A stretch of DNA of 64,000 nucleotides. Source: Mytilus galloprovincialis (taxonomy: Eukaryota > Mollusca > Bivalvia > Mytilida > Mytilidae). Positions 12,049 to 22,600 of this stretch are shown here, piece after piece. The notes under the pieces are model-generated. The model ran no database searches, was not told the DNA's origin, and worked only from the letters and a program-made list of their open reading frames with translations. Positions within the stretch are counted from its first letter, which is position 1. Every line of letters starts with the position of its first letter. A program made the translations under genes and the position numbers. Location: assembly GCF_965363235.1 (NCBI RefSeq), contig NC_134850.1, positions 40,854,602 to 40,918,601 on the forward strand. Reading direction: 5' to 3'.

Positions 12049-14053
12049 TCTATACTATTAAACGAGAAGACCTCATTTTGTGTGTCGCTTCTCTTTCTTC
12101 CACAATAAATTAATCATCATGCCTCTGTGTCCTATAGGTATCATGTATTGTCGCATTTGTCATTCATTCTTATGATTTTTCAGTTTGGGTTATTTTGGAA
12201 AAAAACCGAAAAAACTGCGTCCGGATATTTTCCCGTCATTGGACGAAATTTTAAGTCAGACTAGACATCCGGTTTTTTCTTCTTCTGTACTTTGTACATA
12301 CCAAAGACTATGACTAACGTGTATTTGCTATCTGCTATCATTTTTCAGTTTACCATCCACGGCGGTCACTGAGTTTATTTTAAAATAGAGAGGGTCTTTA
12401 TAATATGTCAATTATGATTCTAATGCAATTATTTTGTAACAATTGTTCTGATTGGATAACAGCAAACGTAAAATTCTCTATCTCCTTGTCTGTAACTAAG
12501 GAAGCCGACATTTTGAATTTCGGAATGTATTGACATGTTATTTCTACAATAATGAACAAAAAACTCACTTGTTGCGCCTAAAAATCTTCTTTTTATCAAA
12601 TTTTATTACATTCTGAAGCGGCACAGAAGCCAGAAAACGGCCGGTGTTTATGTTTGACGCCGGAAGCATACCTATGACGTCACCTAGTGTAGGGACCAAA
12701 GAACATAACATCTTTTCGCGCGGAATTTTCTTTAATGAACATTTTACACTGAAATAATGATTGAAATATAATTATAAACTTGTTTTGCATTAGAATAGAG
12801 ATAACTGTATTGTATTTGAAGCTTTGCGGACGTCCATCGGTAGTTTTACTGTCGCAAATACCCGTTTACCTGTCTCCGCTCCGCGTCGCCAGGTAAACTA
12901 AATTTGCGACAGTAAAACTACCGATGGACGTCCTTAAAGCTTCAAATACAATACAGTTATCTCTTAAATGACCGCCGTGGATGGATAAGTAAATTGAGAG
13001 TTGATAGTAAAAAGCAAATACACTTTATTCATTAGTAATGTATGTTCATAATATACAGATAAACGCTAACATTATTGAAATCAATAGAGAAAAAAACTAT
13101 AGTTTTGGAGGAAAAAAATAACAGCCGGGTTAGAATTAACAATTGGCATGTCCCAAAGTACCTATAACTTTTGATACCTTTTTTGAAATTCTTCAGTCAT
13201 AAAATCTTTTACAAAAATTCATCGGGTCACTAAGTATATTACATAGAGAGGGTCTATATAGAATTGATAGTAAAAAGAAAACACACTTTATTTATAGTAA
13301 TGTATGTTCATAACATACTAAACCGTATGTTCATATTGAAATAAGTAGAAAACAAAAAAATGGAAATTTTGGGAAAAAAGCAGAGGGGGTTGAAAAACAA
13401 TTGTCCTGTCCTCAAGTACCTATAACTTTTATTACCTTTCCTGAAATTCTCCAGTCATTATTTTTTTGTACAAAAATTCAACCTACAACACTTTACATAG
13501 TTTTCAACCACGCTCTGGATGCCCGCGATTTCGATTGGGTTATTTTGAGAGGAAAACGAAAATATAAGCGTCCATATATTGTTTCCATCACCAGACTGAC
13601 TTTTTGAGAAATATAAAAGACTTCCGCTGCCCTTTAGGCCTGTTTTGAAATTAAACATAATTTGGATAAGTACTGAGACAGAACAATTATTTTTTGCGTT
13701 TTTCTGTATACTATGATCATACATATACTATAGATACATGTAAAGTGTATTTGATATTTATATATATTATCAATTCCAATAGTTTTCTATCCACGGCTGT
13801 CACTGAAATATTTCTGTATACTACAAACATATACATATACTATGAATAAATTGTATAAATTTGCTATAATTTACTATAAATTCCAATAGTTTACTGGGGT
13901 GACTTTTAATATATCAGTGACCGTTTTATATAGTAAAATATGTTCATTAAGTCCCCAAGTTCCTTTGGATACCTCTCCTGGAATTCTCCGGTTATATTTT
14001 TTTTACAGTTTACATATGCTCTATTTCCCCGCGATTTCGCGGGTGTGTTCTAG
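12049..14053 (+). mobile_element. Helitron, non-autonomous, copy 1
   Basis: The 5' terminus is TCTATACTATTAAACGAG, preceded by A. The 3' terminus is a perfect hairpin CCCGCGA-TT-TCGCGGG at 14028-14043 followed by TGTGTT and CTAG, then a host T. A 5' TC, a 3' subterminal hairpin, a CTRR end and insertion between A and T are the diagnostic features of Helitrons, which move by rolling-circle replication. No Rep/helicase frame is visible, so it is non-autonomous. Compared with the copies at 26.3 kb and 32.6 kb it carries an extra insert at about 12412-12966 and internal duplicated segments. Confidence 0.85.
12798..12963. repeat. Long inverted repeat (62-bp arms) inside Helitron copy 1
   Basis: Arms 12798-12859 and 12902-12963 are complementary with about two mismatches. 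An inner pair GTTTACCT and AGGTAAAC extends the stem, leaving a GC-rich loop (gtctccgctccgcgtcgcc). It forms the right end of a roughly 0.55-kb insert that the other Helitron copies lack. Confidence 0.85.
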
Positions 14054-14282
14054 TATACATAAAAATACATTTGTATGCAAAATATTGTGGCGAACGTCAA
14101 ATCTTACAAAACGTGGGACAGAATTGCATCATCACCATCACAACACAGGAACAACTGATAAAGATAAGTTGGAAATGTAACGACAACGTAAAGTTTGGAA
14201 TATATATCTTAAGCGTCCGAAGCGTTTTTCCTAGATTTACATTTACCACGAACGCTCAAAGCAGAATATTTGAAAGCCAAAT

Positions 14283-14690
14283 GATATATAAGAGTTGAAT
14301 GTATAACATCAAGTGATTAAATGTGCTCACAAACCAACAACAGCGACCTTTAACTTCAGTATATATGAACATTTCCTATACCCTACCTTTTGAGGAAATA
14401 CTTACTTTGCTTATTGACTTCCGTACACGTGTAAGTATTACAAGAAGTATAACATTAAGCTCTCTTGGTTACCGCAATTTACTTTGATATATAAGAGTTG
14501 AATGTACGACATCAAGTGATTAAATGTGCTCACAAACCAACAACAGCGACCTTTAACTTCAGTATATATGAACATTTCCTATACTCTACCTTTTGAGGAA
14601 ATACTTACTAAGCTTATTTACTTCCGTACATGTGTAAGTATTACAAGAAGTATAACATTAAGCTCTCTTGGTTACCGCGATTTACTTGTC
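14283..14690. repeat. 203-bp tandem duplication upstream of the secreted-protein gene
   Basis: The landmark AGAGTTGAATGTA occurs at 14291 and again at 14494, a 203-bp period, and the two copies are nearly identical. Each contains TATATAAGAG, which resembles a TATA box, but they lie about 600-800 bp before the start codon, so a promoter role is only possible. Confidence 0.8.
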
Positions 14691-15086
14691 TTCAAACATA
14701 AGACTCGGCGGTTTAAAACTTGTTTGTTTGTCTAGAAAAAAGAAACTATTCGTGAAACTTGTCAATCAAATTTTGCTATAAACTCAATTGTTCCAATACG
14801 AAAATATACAAAGAAGGAGAAATAATATTGGTTTCGTAATAATTTCAAAATTAATGAACGGAAATTTAAAGCAGAAGTTGTTATAAATCATTTCAGTATC
14901 GAAGTCCAATAACTGACTACTGAGCGATTGAAACCCTCGGGTACTGATAGTCAACCACCAAATACATATCCGATAGCCTATTGTTTAACTTTTAGCAAAA
15001 GAAATTTAGAGTGTTGTTTGAACAAGTATCGGAAAGAAGAAATTTAAGAATCAGTTCATATACCAGCTGCCGGGAAAGGAAAACAA

Positions 15087-15159
15087 ATGGGCATTCTACA
15101 TTTTGTGGTTATTTTATTGACAATTTATATGACAGAACAAACGACTTCATATCCTTGTG
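15087..15159 (+). CDS. Secreted-protein gene, exon 1 (signal peptide)
   Basis: 24 codons plus one base end at TGTG|GTGAGT, a strong donor in phase 1. The residues run from the start methionine through a hydrophobic core to TTSYPC. Confidence 0.65.
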
Positions 15160-17202
15160 GTGAGTAAATATATACAGGTAGCTACTGGTAACATTTTTTG
15201 TGACACTATGGAAATTATGGAAATATGTAAGATTTAGGTAAACAAGACAATAGTCCCACAAAACAATTTAACCAAACTTAAGGTAAAAAAGTAGTTTTCA
15301 AAAATAGCCAAGTGCTCATACTTTAGGTGTAGAAAAAGAGGTGGAATACTCTTATAAGTCAACGAGAAAATGTCAAAGCCATGACAATACAAAAAAATCG
15401 ATGAAACGACAACAAAGTTCACAATAGTTATCAAAGGTACTCATCAATGACGCTTAAATTAAAATAGTTAGAAAGCCAAACAAGTACAAAATTGAAGAGC
15501 AATGAGGACCCAAAATTCCAAAAAGTTGTACCAAATACAAGAAAGAGTTGGAGCCGTCCACATTTACGTTTAGAGAAAGTTATTTGATTCAATTAATCTG
15601 ACGGTAATTATTTACTTGTGAAAAACAAATCTTGAATTATATACAAATACAAAATGGTGATTTACCCTACGTAATGTCTCACATTTTCTATATAGTTTTG
15701 AAGTTCTTTGAAACAATTTTTCATAGTTTTGCATCAGTGACTAGAATCAAGGAATTGTATATTTAAATATACAATTCCTTGCTAGAATGTATCTGGCAGT
15801 GCCGACAAATTGTTACCATCAATGATTTAAATGTATTCACAAATAAATCATTACGTTCGTTGTATGTGAATCACTTCTGCATGGCCTGGTGCAAAGGGGG
15901 CTAATGGGTCGGACTTCATCAAGAAAGAAAAAAACATGGCACGGACTCTTAGGTCTGTCTTGAGAAAAAGAGAAACGGGAATATAGGATTGCGTTAACAG
16001 ACTTATTAGAACAATGATATGATTGTTGTGATTTTAGTACATAATTTTATATCCATTTTATATACTAGAACATTTCATTTAAGGCAACCAGGCAGATATT
16101 TCATTTGGGTTTGGACTCAAAAGGGTTACAAGTGAAAGATTGAATTATTTAAAAGAGAAAGTAAGTGAATTATATACATAGATATAGAAAGATGTGGTAT
16201 GAGTGACAATGAGACAACTCTCCAACCAAGTAACAATTTATAAAAGTAAACCATTATAGGTCAAGGTGCAGCCTTCAACACGGAGCCGTGTCTCACACCG
16301 AACACCAAGCTATAAAGGGCCCCAAAAATTACTAGTGTACAACCATTTAAACGGGAAAACCAACAGTCTAATCTATATAAAAACGGGAAACGATAAACAC
16401 TTATGAACCACATAAACAGACGACAACCACTTAACTGAACATCATACATATTTTACATTTGGCACAACTTTTTGTAATTTTGGGTTCTCGATGCTCTTCA
16501 GCTTCATACTTGTTAAGTTTTTATCTATCTCGATCTGAGAGGCACTGATGAGTCTTATGTAGACGAAACGTGCGTTTGGCGTATTAAGTTATAAGCCTGG
16601 TACCTTTGATAACTATTTACACAAGTGAAATTTACTGCATGTGCAAGTTATATTTTTGGCATGCTAATGGATCGAAATCAGCTTCCGAGAGTACTTTTTT
16701 ATATTACTAATTTTTAAAATCGTAGGTTTCTAAAATTCAGTCAAGCATCCTACATGTATTTCAAGCTTACTACATGTATTTCAAGCTTACTACATGTATT
16801 TCAAGCTTACTTGTAATCCGAGACGAGCTGATATGCCACCTGCTGATTTTGCACTATTAACCTGCCAATTTTACCCCTATGTAGAACAACTAATGTTGCT
16901 TCCCTTTGCGCATTTGCTCTACAAGCAGGTGAGTGATCTACTGTGTAATCATAATACCTGTCTCTCGGTCAGGCGAAGACTTGAAGCCTTATATATGTCA
17001 CGGGTAAATTGTCGATCGGAAGATCTACAATGCAACACCATATAAAATAGGAATGTATTTAAATTAATTATGGATATTATGAACTATCATCTTAAAACAA
17101 ACTTAAATCTATTATTCTTTTTAGATCAAATGTATAGTCACAGAAATGGAAGCAATAAAGGAAAGAAACAGACGAGTTCAATTTGAAAATAATCACTATT
17201 AA
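15087..17202 (+). CDS. Small secreted four-cysteine protein, four exons, frame broken in exon 3
   Basis: I do not recognise the family. Exon 1 encodes a clear signal peptide (MGILHFVVILLTIYM) after a favourable start context. Exons 2-4 encode a charged, probably helical chain with cysteines in PCG, LTCNP, LTCQF and IKCIV. Exons are 15087-15159, 16084-16160, 16726-16928 and 17125-17202, with introns in phases 1, 0 and 0 and canonical GT/AG ends. A TACTAAT branch-like motif precedes the exon 3 acceptor. In exon 3 a 20-bp unit is repeated three times, and as sequenced translation from that acceptor stops at 16858-16860. With two copies the frame stays open to the TAA at 17200-17202, giving about 136 residues. 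It could be a null allele, an assembly error, or a gene that uses an internal acceptor at 16806. The size and helix content recall small cytokine-like or antimicrobial proteins, but no motif proves that. Confidence 0.6.
15741..15788. repeat. Perfect 34-bp palindrome flanked by 7-bp direct repeats
   Basis: 15748-15781 is CAAGGAATTGTATATTT followed by its exact complement. CTAGAAT stands immediately on both sides (15741-15747 and 15782-15788), like a target-site duplication. It lies in intron 1 of the secreted-protein gene. Confidence 0.9.
16084..16160 (+). CDS. Secreted-protein gene, exon 2
   Basis: The acceptor is TTTCATTTAAG|GC and the donor is GAGAAA|GTAAGT. Two bases complete the glycine codon begun in exon 1, then 25 codons follow, rich in Lys, Arg and Glu (for example LKRVTSERLNYLKEK). 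It ends in phase 0. Confidence 0.6.
16190..16450 (-). repeat. Dispersed repeat family A, reverse copy
   Basis: On the plus strand it starts GATGTGGTATGAGTGACAAT and continues with the 'gagacaactctcca' landmark and 'gcagccttcaacac'. This is the reverse complement of the conserved 3' part of the family best seen at 55.3-55.7 kb. It sits in intron 2 of the secreted-protein gene. Confidence 0.8.
16460..16615 (+). repeat. Dispersed repeat family C carrying a hammerhead-like core
   Basis: The segment runs from 'gggttctcgatgctcttcagc' through the hammerhead-like core to 'cctggtacctttgataact'. Other, truncated copies are at about 2943-3060 (-), 15430-15545 (-) and 35725-35815 (+), so this is a dispersed family. 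Confidence 0.7.
16545..16583 (+). ncRNA. Hammerhead-ribozyme-like motif
   Basis: CTGATGA (16545-16551) is followed by a stem II of GTCT/AGAC (16552-16555 and 16561-16564), then GAAA (16565-16568). A short stem III pairs ACGT with GCGT and ends in a GTA cleavage-type triplet at 16581-16583. All the core bases of a type I hammerhead are present in order. Stem I pairing around it looks weak, so activity is uncertain. The copy at 35.74 kb keeps the GAAAC and stem III half only. Confidence 0.45.
16726..16928 (+). CDS. Secreted-protein gene, exon 3 (frameshifted by repeat copy number)
   Basis: The acceptor is AAATCGTAG|GTTTC and the donor is TACAAGCAG|GTGAGT. Downstream of the repeat the open frame reads LTCNPRRADMPPADFALL and continues to HLLYKQ. 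The upstream frame fixed by exon 2 enters it only if there are two repeat units. An alternative acceptor in the last unit (TTTCAAG|CTTACT, exon start 16806) is also in phase but has a poor context. Confidence 0.55.
16752..16811. repeat. 20-bp tandem repeat, three exact copies, in exon 3
   Basis: The unit ACATGTATTTCAAGCTTACT occupies 16752-16771, 16772-16791 and 16792-16811. Twenty is not a multiple of three, so each gain or loss shifts the reading frame. Confidence 0.97.
17125..17202 (+). CDS. Secreted-protein gene, exon 4 (last)
   Basis: The acceptor is TATTCTTTTTAG|ATC. It has 25 codons plus TAA, in phase 0 with exon 3, and contains one cysteine (IKCIVTEME) and a basic stretch KERNRR. A possible poly(A) signal AATAAA lies near 17497. 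Confidence 0.6.
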   Translation: MKCIVTEMEAIKERNRRVQFENNHY

Positions 17203-19535
17203 GGAAATTTTAATTGTTGCGAAAAAAAATAAGCCTGTTTATTGTGATATCTAAGTACATTGTTGGAGAGAGTATGCGTTTAATGTTTGAATGAACAAAA
17301 GTGTGCAAATGTGTTTGAATTAAATGTTTTTAAGATTTTCAGACTGTTTGATATTTCTTTGTGAACGAAATTCATGTTTGTTAAAAAAATTTAAGTAAAG
17401 AATGATATAATTGCTTTTATTGTGTTTTTTCAATCGAAATCATAAATCCAAACAGGATCAAACATTTTAACATTTAACGTTTATCTATCGAGAGCGAATA
17501 AAAGTTGTTACAAATTGAGTTTAAGTTGTAGAAGCTCAAATGAAAGTTTAATATTCCGATTAGATAAAGTCCAGTCAAACTAAGTTTGAACCTCAAACTA
17601 ATTGCTCAGGAAATGTTTCAGTTCTCATTAATAGCACTCAGCCACAAATATATACAGAAAAAAAGTCCCAGGAAATCTTACTTGAGGAAAACTCAAAATC
17701 AGCATTTTTAATTTATTATGGAATTAACATTGGAAAGGGAGATAACTCCGCAAAACTGATTTTTTTTTTGGGGTCAGTTTTCGGTTGATTTTCTTAAAAT
17801 TCATGTAAAAAATGATACTTTGATGGAGTTATAAGTTCGTATTTGACTATATTTTATAATCTTCTGCTCATGAAATGTACAAAACCGAGGTGTTATGGGA
17901 ATTTTTAAAAGATTTGCACATTTTTCATCAAAGAAATTGCAAATTTATGGCTTTGTGACCATTTAAAAAAAAATGTGAATATTTGGTATTGGTTATATCT
18001 GTAAATTATATTTGGTCAGCATCTACCTTGTTTAATGAATCTTTAAACCGCAAAAAGAAGAATACATGCTTAATTAGTTTTATTAAATTAGAAATTCTTT
18101 ACATTGACATGCAGAAAAATCTAATAAAGGCCAACTAATAAATTATGAAACTTAGGTTGTAGCTTGATGAAAGATATGAAAACACCTTTAGAGTTGTTTG
18201 TTATACTCCAAAGACGGCTAAAATATTAAGAATCAATACATTATGTTGAATAGAAGCGTAAAGTTATAATTTTGTATCAGTTTTTATTGATACACACTCG
18301 GTATAGACCGTGGTTTTTATTTACCGAAAAAAATATGTGATTTCATCTTTTTATTATGAACTTTTTACAACTGCAATCTAAAATTAACATGAAAATATAT
18401 TTCATGTTAATTTTAGATTGAACGAAATTATTCAACTTTTTTTTCATGAAAAAAAGAAAAAGGCTTCTATCGTTGTTATCACATATCTAGTTTTAGGGCT
18501 GGATTAATGATACATTAATGCCAACAAAAAAAAATCGGCATTCTTATGGAAACCAAATGTGTCTCTCATCTTGCCGATGTGTCCCTTAATGCACTCAAGG
18601 CAGAATTGAAGAAGGAGAGTCTGACAAAGAATGAAAATAATGTAGCATTATGCTTTAACTTCACGTTCTGCTATGAATATGACGCCCTCCCACTACATAA
18701 TTTAAAAAACAGTAGTTTTTATTACATTAGATACGATTGAATAGTCGAATGTCTTGTGTTTGAAAACGTTCGGCAAAGCAGTTTAATCACATTTTATAAA
18801 ATACAAAATATAAATATATAAAAACACAATAATTCAAACAAATTTAGTTATGAAAAAGGATTATTATGATTATATACCTAGGTAACAACATTCCATATCG
18901 AAACAAACTGACAAAAAAGGACACCTAACCGTATATCCACTTGGTCTAATACAAACGGGGGCTTTCCGCAATATGTAATGCACCCTAAATTTCAATGGCA
19001 AAATCACCAAGTCCATTAATAGTTTGACACAACACAAAATCAGTTGACACAACACAAAATCAGTTGACACAACACAAAATCAGTTGACACAACACAACAT
19101 GTCTCTTTAATTAAGTTGTTTTCGTATGCATTGCTGAATTGTTGTCGTGAGAAGCACACGATGTCATGAACGTTGAATTTTATTGAGAATTAAGTATGGT
19201 TGCTGTCCTTATTACTCTTTATATGCATAAAATATTGGCCACTAAACGTTACCGGTAATAAATCAGCTGATCGATATCGAACCGTTGAAGTCATCTGTAA
19301 TTTGATTTTTTTTTATTATGTAAGAGGGTGTAGGAGTAGTTGTTATCCCGAATTACCAGAAACATAAACGCGGGTTCGCGAATTTCTGAAATAAATAAGG
19401 CATTTTTTCCAGGATTAAGAAAATTACATATTAGTTCCCGAGATCCGATAAGTGTAAATCCCGAGTTCACGAAAAAATAAAGTCCTAATCTCGACGTTTC
19501 GAAAAGGGTCCTTCCGATCTTCATTTAAGGATAAC
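17203..19535. other. 3' flank and intergenic DNA
   Basis: The first 300 bp are probably the 3' UTR of the secreted-protein gene. A 64-codon frame at 18546-18740 has no recognisable domain and no splice context, so I do not call it. A direct repeat 'gttgacacaacacaaaatca' of about 21 bp occurs four times at about 19021-19095. Poly-T and poly-A runs are common. Confidence 0.45.
18374..18420. repeat. Perfect inverted repeat, 21-bp arms, 5-nt loop
   Basis: CAATCTAAAATTAACATGAA plus one A (18374-18394) is exactly complementary to 18400-18420 around the loop ATATA. Confidence 0.9.
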
Positions 19536-19665
19536 CAATGAGGGGCTGGACAGGGGGGTATGTTTCTCCCTGCTCCCGTCCCTCTTCTCCCTTCTCCCGC
19601 CATCCTTCTCCTTTCTCCCGCCCTCCCCTCTCCCGTCTCCCTCTTCTTTCTCTCTCCCTTACCTT
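19536..19665. repeat. Polypyrimidine minisatellite beside a GGGGCTGGACAGGG end
   Basis: GAGGGGCTGGACAGGGG is followed by about 100 bp of C and T with irregular units of the type TTCTCCCGCCC. The motif GAGGGGCTGGACAGGG is found inverted at about 23926-23942, next to a similar polypyrimidine array at 23815-23925. Confidence 0.75.
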
Positions 19666-22600
19666 TTCCGACATGCATTTCATTAAAATCCATAAAACAT
19701 TCAGGAAGAGTTTCGCTTTGAAGATTAGTAATGCCATACTATTAAAGTAACGAGTATCTCCCCTTTAACATTTCGAAATTTCTCATGTAAATATTTCTTC
19801 TATATCCATCCAGTTTTTTAGGAGTAGATGCACTTAAAAGAGACACATTAATAGACAGATAGAGTGCAATATGCCTGCAACATGATCAGACGCATACAAA
19901 TTCCCATCTAGGAGGGACATTCCAATGCAACCTCCCATATTTTCAATATTTGACAAATTTTAATCGGAAATAGTCCTGTTAAGGACGGCAGTAAAAATTG
20001 TGAATGTGTGCCTCCAGCTTATTTCAGACCTCAAGGTCATAAATCTTTCGAGCATGATTTTTCTACTCAGACTCGTAATCAACCAATCAAATTGTTGGAT
20101 TTCATGTTTCGAGCATGATTTTTGTGCTCCGAGCACTGAGCAAAGTTTTATGCCTTCAAGGCCTGATACACGCCGTCTCCCGATTACTTTTAAAGTATAA
20201 AATTCAGAGGCGTAGCACTCAAATTTATATTGGTACGGCGTGAAATATTATGGGTCGCAAAACAACTCATAATCTGCCTCCTTGAGGCAGATATTCGGCA
20301 GGGGTTTGGGGGCAGCTAAAGGGCCAGAGAAATTTTGGGATAAATGGTGCAAAATCCTGCATTCTGACACTTAAATTTCGCTTATCATTTTTTCAGTAAC
20401 AATTTGAGTTATCTCACTTTTTTGAAAGTCTAATTCAAAATATAGAAAAAAGAAAAGAATTTAAAACATGAAATGTGTCAAAAAGTCAACAATCCAAACG
20501 GATACAACAAGTGGAATATCTTGGCTTAAATGTATACTTCCAATTTTGTGTCGGATGCCATTCAATGTGTCTAGGCATACAGGTTTTTTTTTATAGTGGT
20601 ACAGATAATAAATTTCTTTGCCGAGCGTAGCGGGGCAGATTTTTTTATGACCTCTTTTTCGCCTCAAAAACATAAAATAAGTGTAAAATGCACTAATTTC
20701 ATAGTTCTTGACGTGAGGTTTGTATATAAATAAAGAGTAAGGGTTAAACATTTTTGATGCCGTCTTCTACTCCATTAAATTTCTATTATAAATTGATTAG
20801 ATGGTTCCAACGCTAGAATTTCTTATTGACATTTATTGAGAGGTTTCTAGTGATGACTTCTTTACACATCTTTCGTCAAAGACATATGGTTCAATTGTAG
20901 AAGTTTATGTTATATATAAGTTATGGTCCTTATGATGATTTTAATACGGGGACCTCAATATCTCCCAAGAAAAAGAGTAAAACTAAAAATCATACAAGAC
21001 TAACAAAGGCCAGAGGCTCACGACTTGAGACAGGCGCAAAGTTGCGGCTAGTTAAACATGTTTTTGAGATCTAAACCTCCCCCTTATACCTTTAGTCAAT
21101 GTAGAAAAAACATACACACAACAATACGCACAGTAAAAGTCAGTTGAAGAGAATTCTGAGTCTGATGTCAGAATAGGCCACAAAAGAAACTAAACAAATT
21201 GGCAATTATACATAACCTAACACATACTTCTAGCAGTTACATACTGACATGCGAGCTCGAGACTTGAATTAAACTAATATATGATATCGTTTCATCATAT
21301 GAATATCAAGCACGATCTCTGCCGTTAGGGGTTTAGTAGTATACCATCATAAAATATATGAGAAGAAAGAACCCTGTCCAAGTGAATCAATATTAAAGCC
21401 AAAATAAGCAATCTTTAGTGAACTGACAACAGTATCGTAACTAACCCTTCTTAAAATAAGTAGCTTTTGAGTTGAATGCCGACAATGTTTGTGACAATGT
21501 ATAAACAAGGGAAAATAGAACATTTTCAGCCGATTCTGAAAGGGACATCCCAAATTCACCATCATTTCTAAAAAAACAATTTTAAAAACAATTCACATAA
21601 AGTTCAGCTACACAAAAAAACGTAATTGGTAGGCTAAGGTTGCATCATCTAGACATAAAAAAGTATTTAAAAAAGATTCGATAATTTATTTTTTATTTCG
21701 GTGCCCACTTTTTTATTTAGCTTATTGAATGCCGTACTCAGTTTGACTTTAAATAATTGTTTACTTTTAACACATTATGAAACCTGGATTAAGAGTTCAA
21801 CTCGTCTCATTAATTGGCTACTAATCTACCACATCCCTTTATTTCTATTGAACCAGTATTAATAAATGTTTATATATATATATACCGTTTATATTGCCTA
21901 TGACTCATAAATGGGATTTTCTGTCTTTGTTTTTTCCTGTAAAAACTTTGTTTTCTTTAATCCCGTGAAAAAACTTTGTTTTTTTTTCAATAAATTATAA
22001 AAAAAGGTATGGCATGCCATACCAACGAAAATCATTGGTACGACAGCAGGCTGCTACGCCCCTGTAAATCCAAACTTTAGAAACGCAGGTTATTTTTAAT
22101 TTGTGAAAATACGTGGAATTTTTGTAACACTATTTGTGCAATTTCGTAAGAAACCAATTCGTGTTAAATTGGTTGCCAAAAAAAGCTTCTTTTGGAAAAT
22201 GATACTGAATATGATTTGTTGAAAATACATAGTACAAGCAGTCTTTGGAAATCAGAATTAACAATGAAGAATAATACAATTGTCCTGGAACTTGGTTATT
22301 TTGGCACACTTTTCCTATATGTTCCAAGTGTAACCCGTTTTGAAATATAATTGGACTGTACAGATAATATGGTTCCGGAAGCTTTTAAAAAATAGATTGC
22401 CGATACTGTAATCTTATAAATACAGTTTACACAGGACAGCAACATCGAAATGATGAAAAGGTTAACAAAGGCCTGTCATGTTGGGATGTCAACACTTAAT
22501 GCGCATCTGTTTGAACAAAATAAAATGATATCTATTAGACCCCCGGTTACATATTTTTTCTTTCAATTCAGTATTTCAAAAATTATTTCTTGTAATTTAC

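Noticed and set aside
18546-18740. 64-codon frame METKCVSHLAD...
   Set aside because: No family resemblance, no splice sites that join it to neighbours and no nearby promoter or poly(A) logic.
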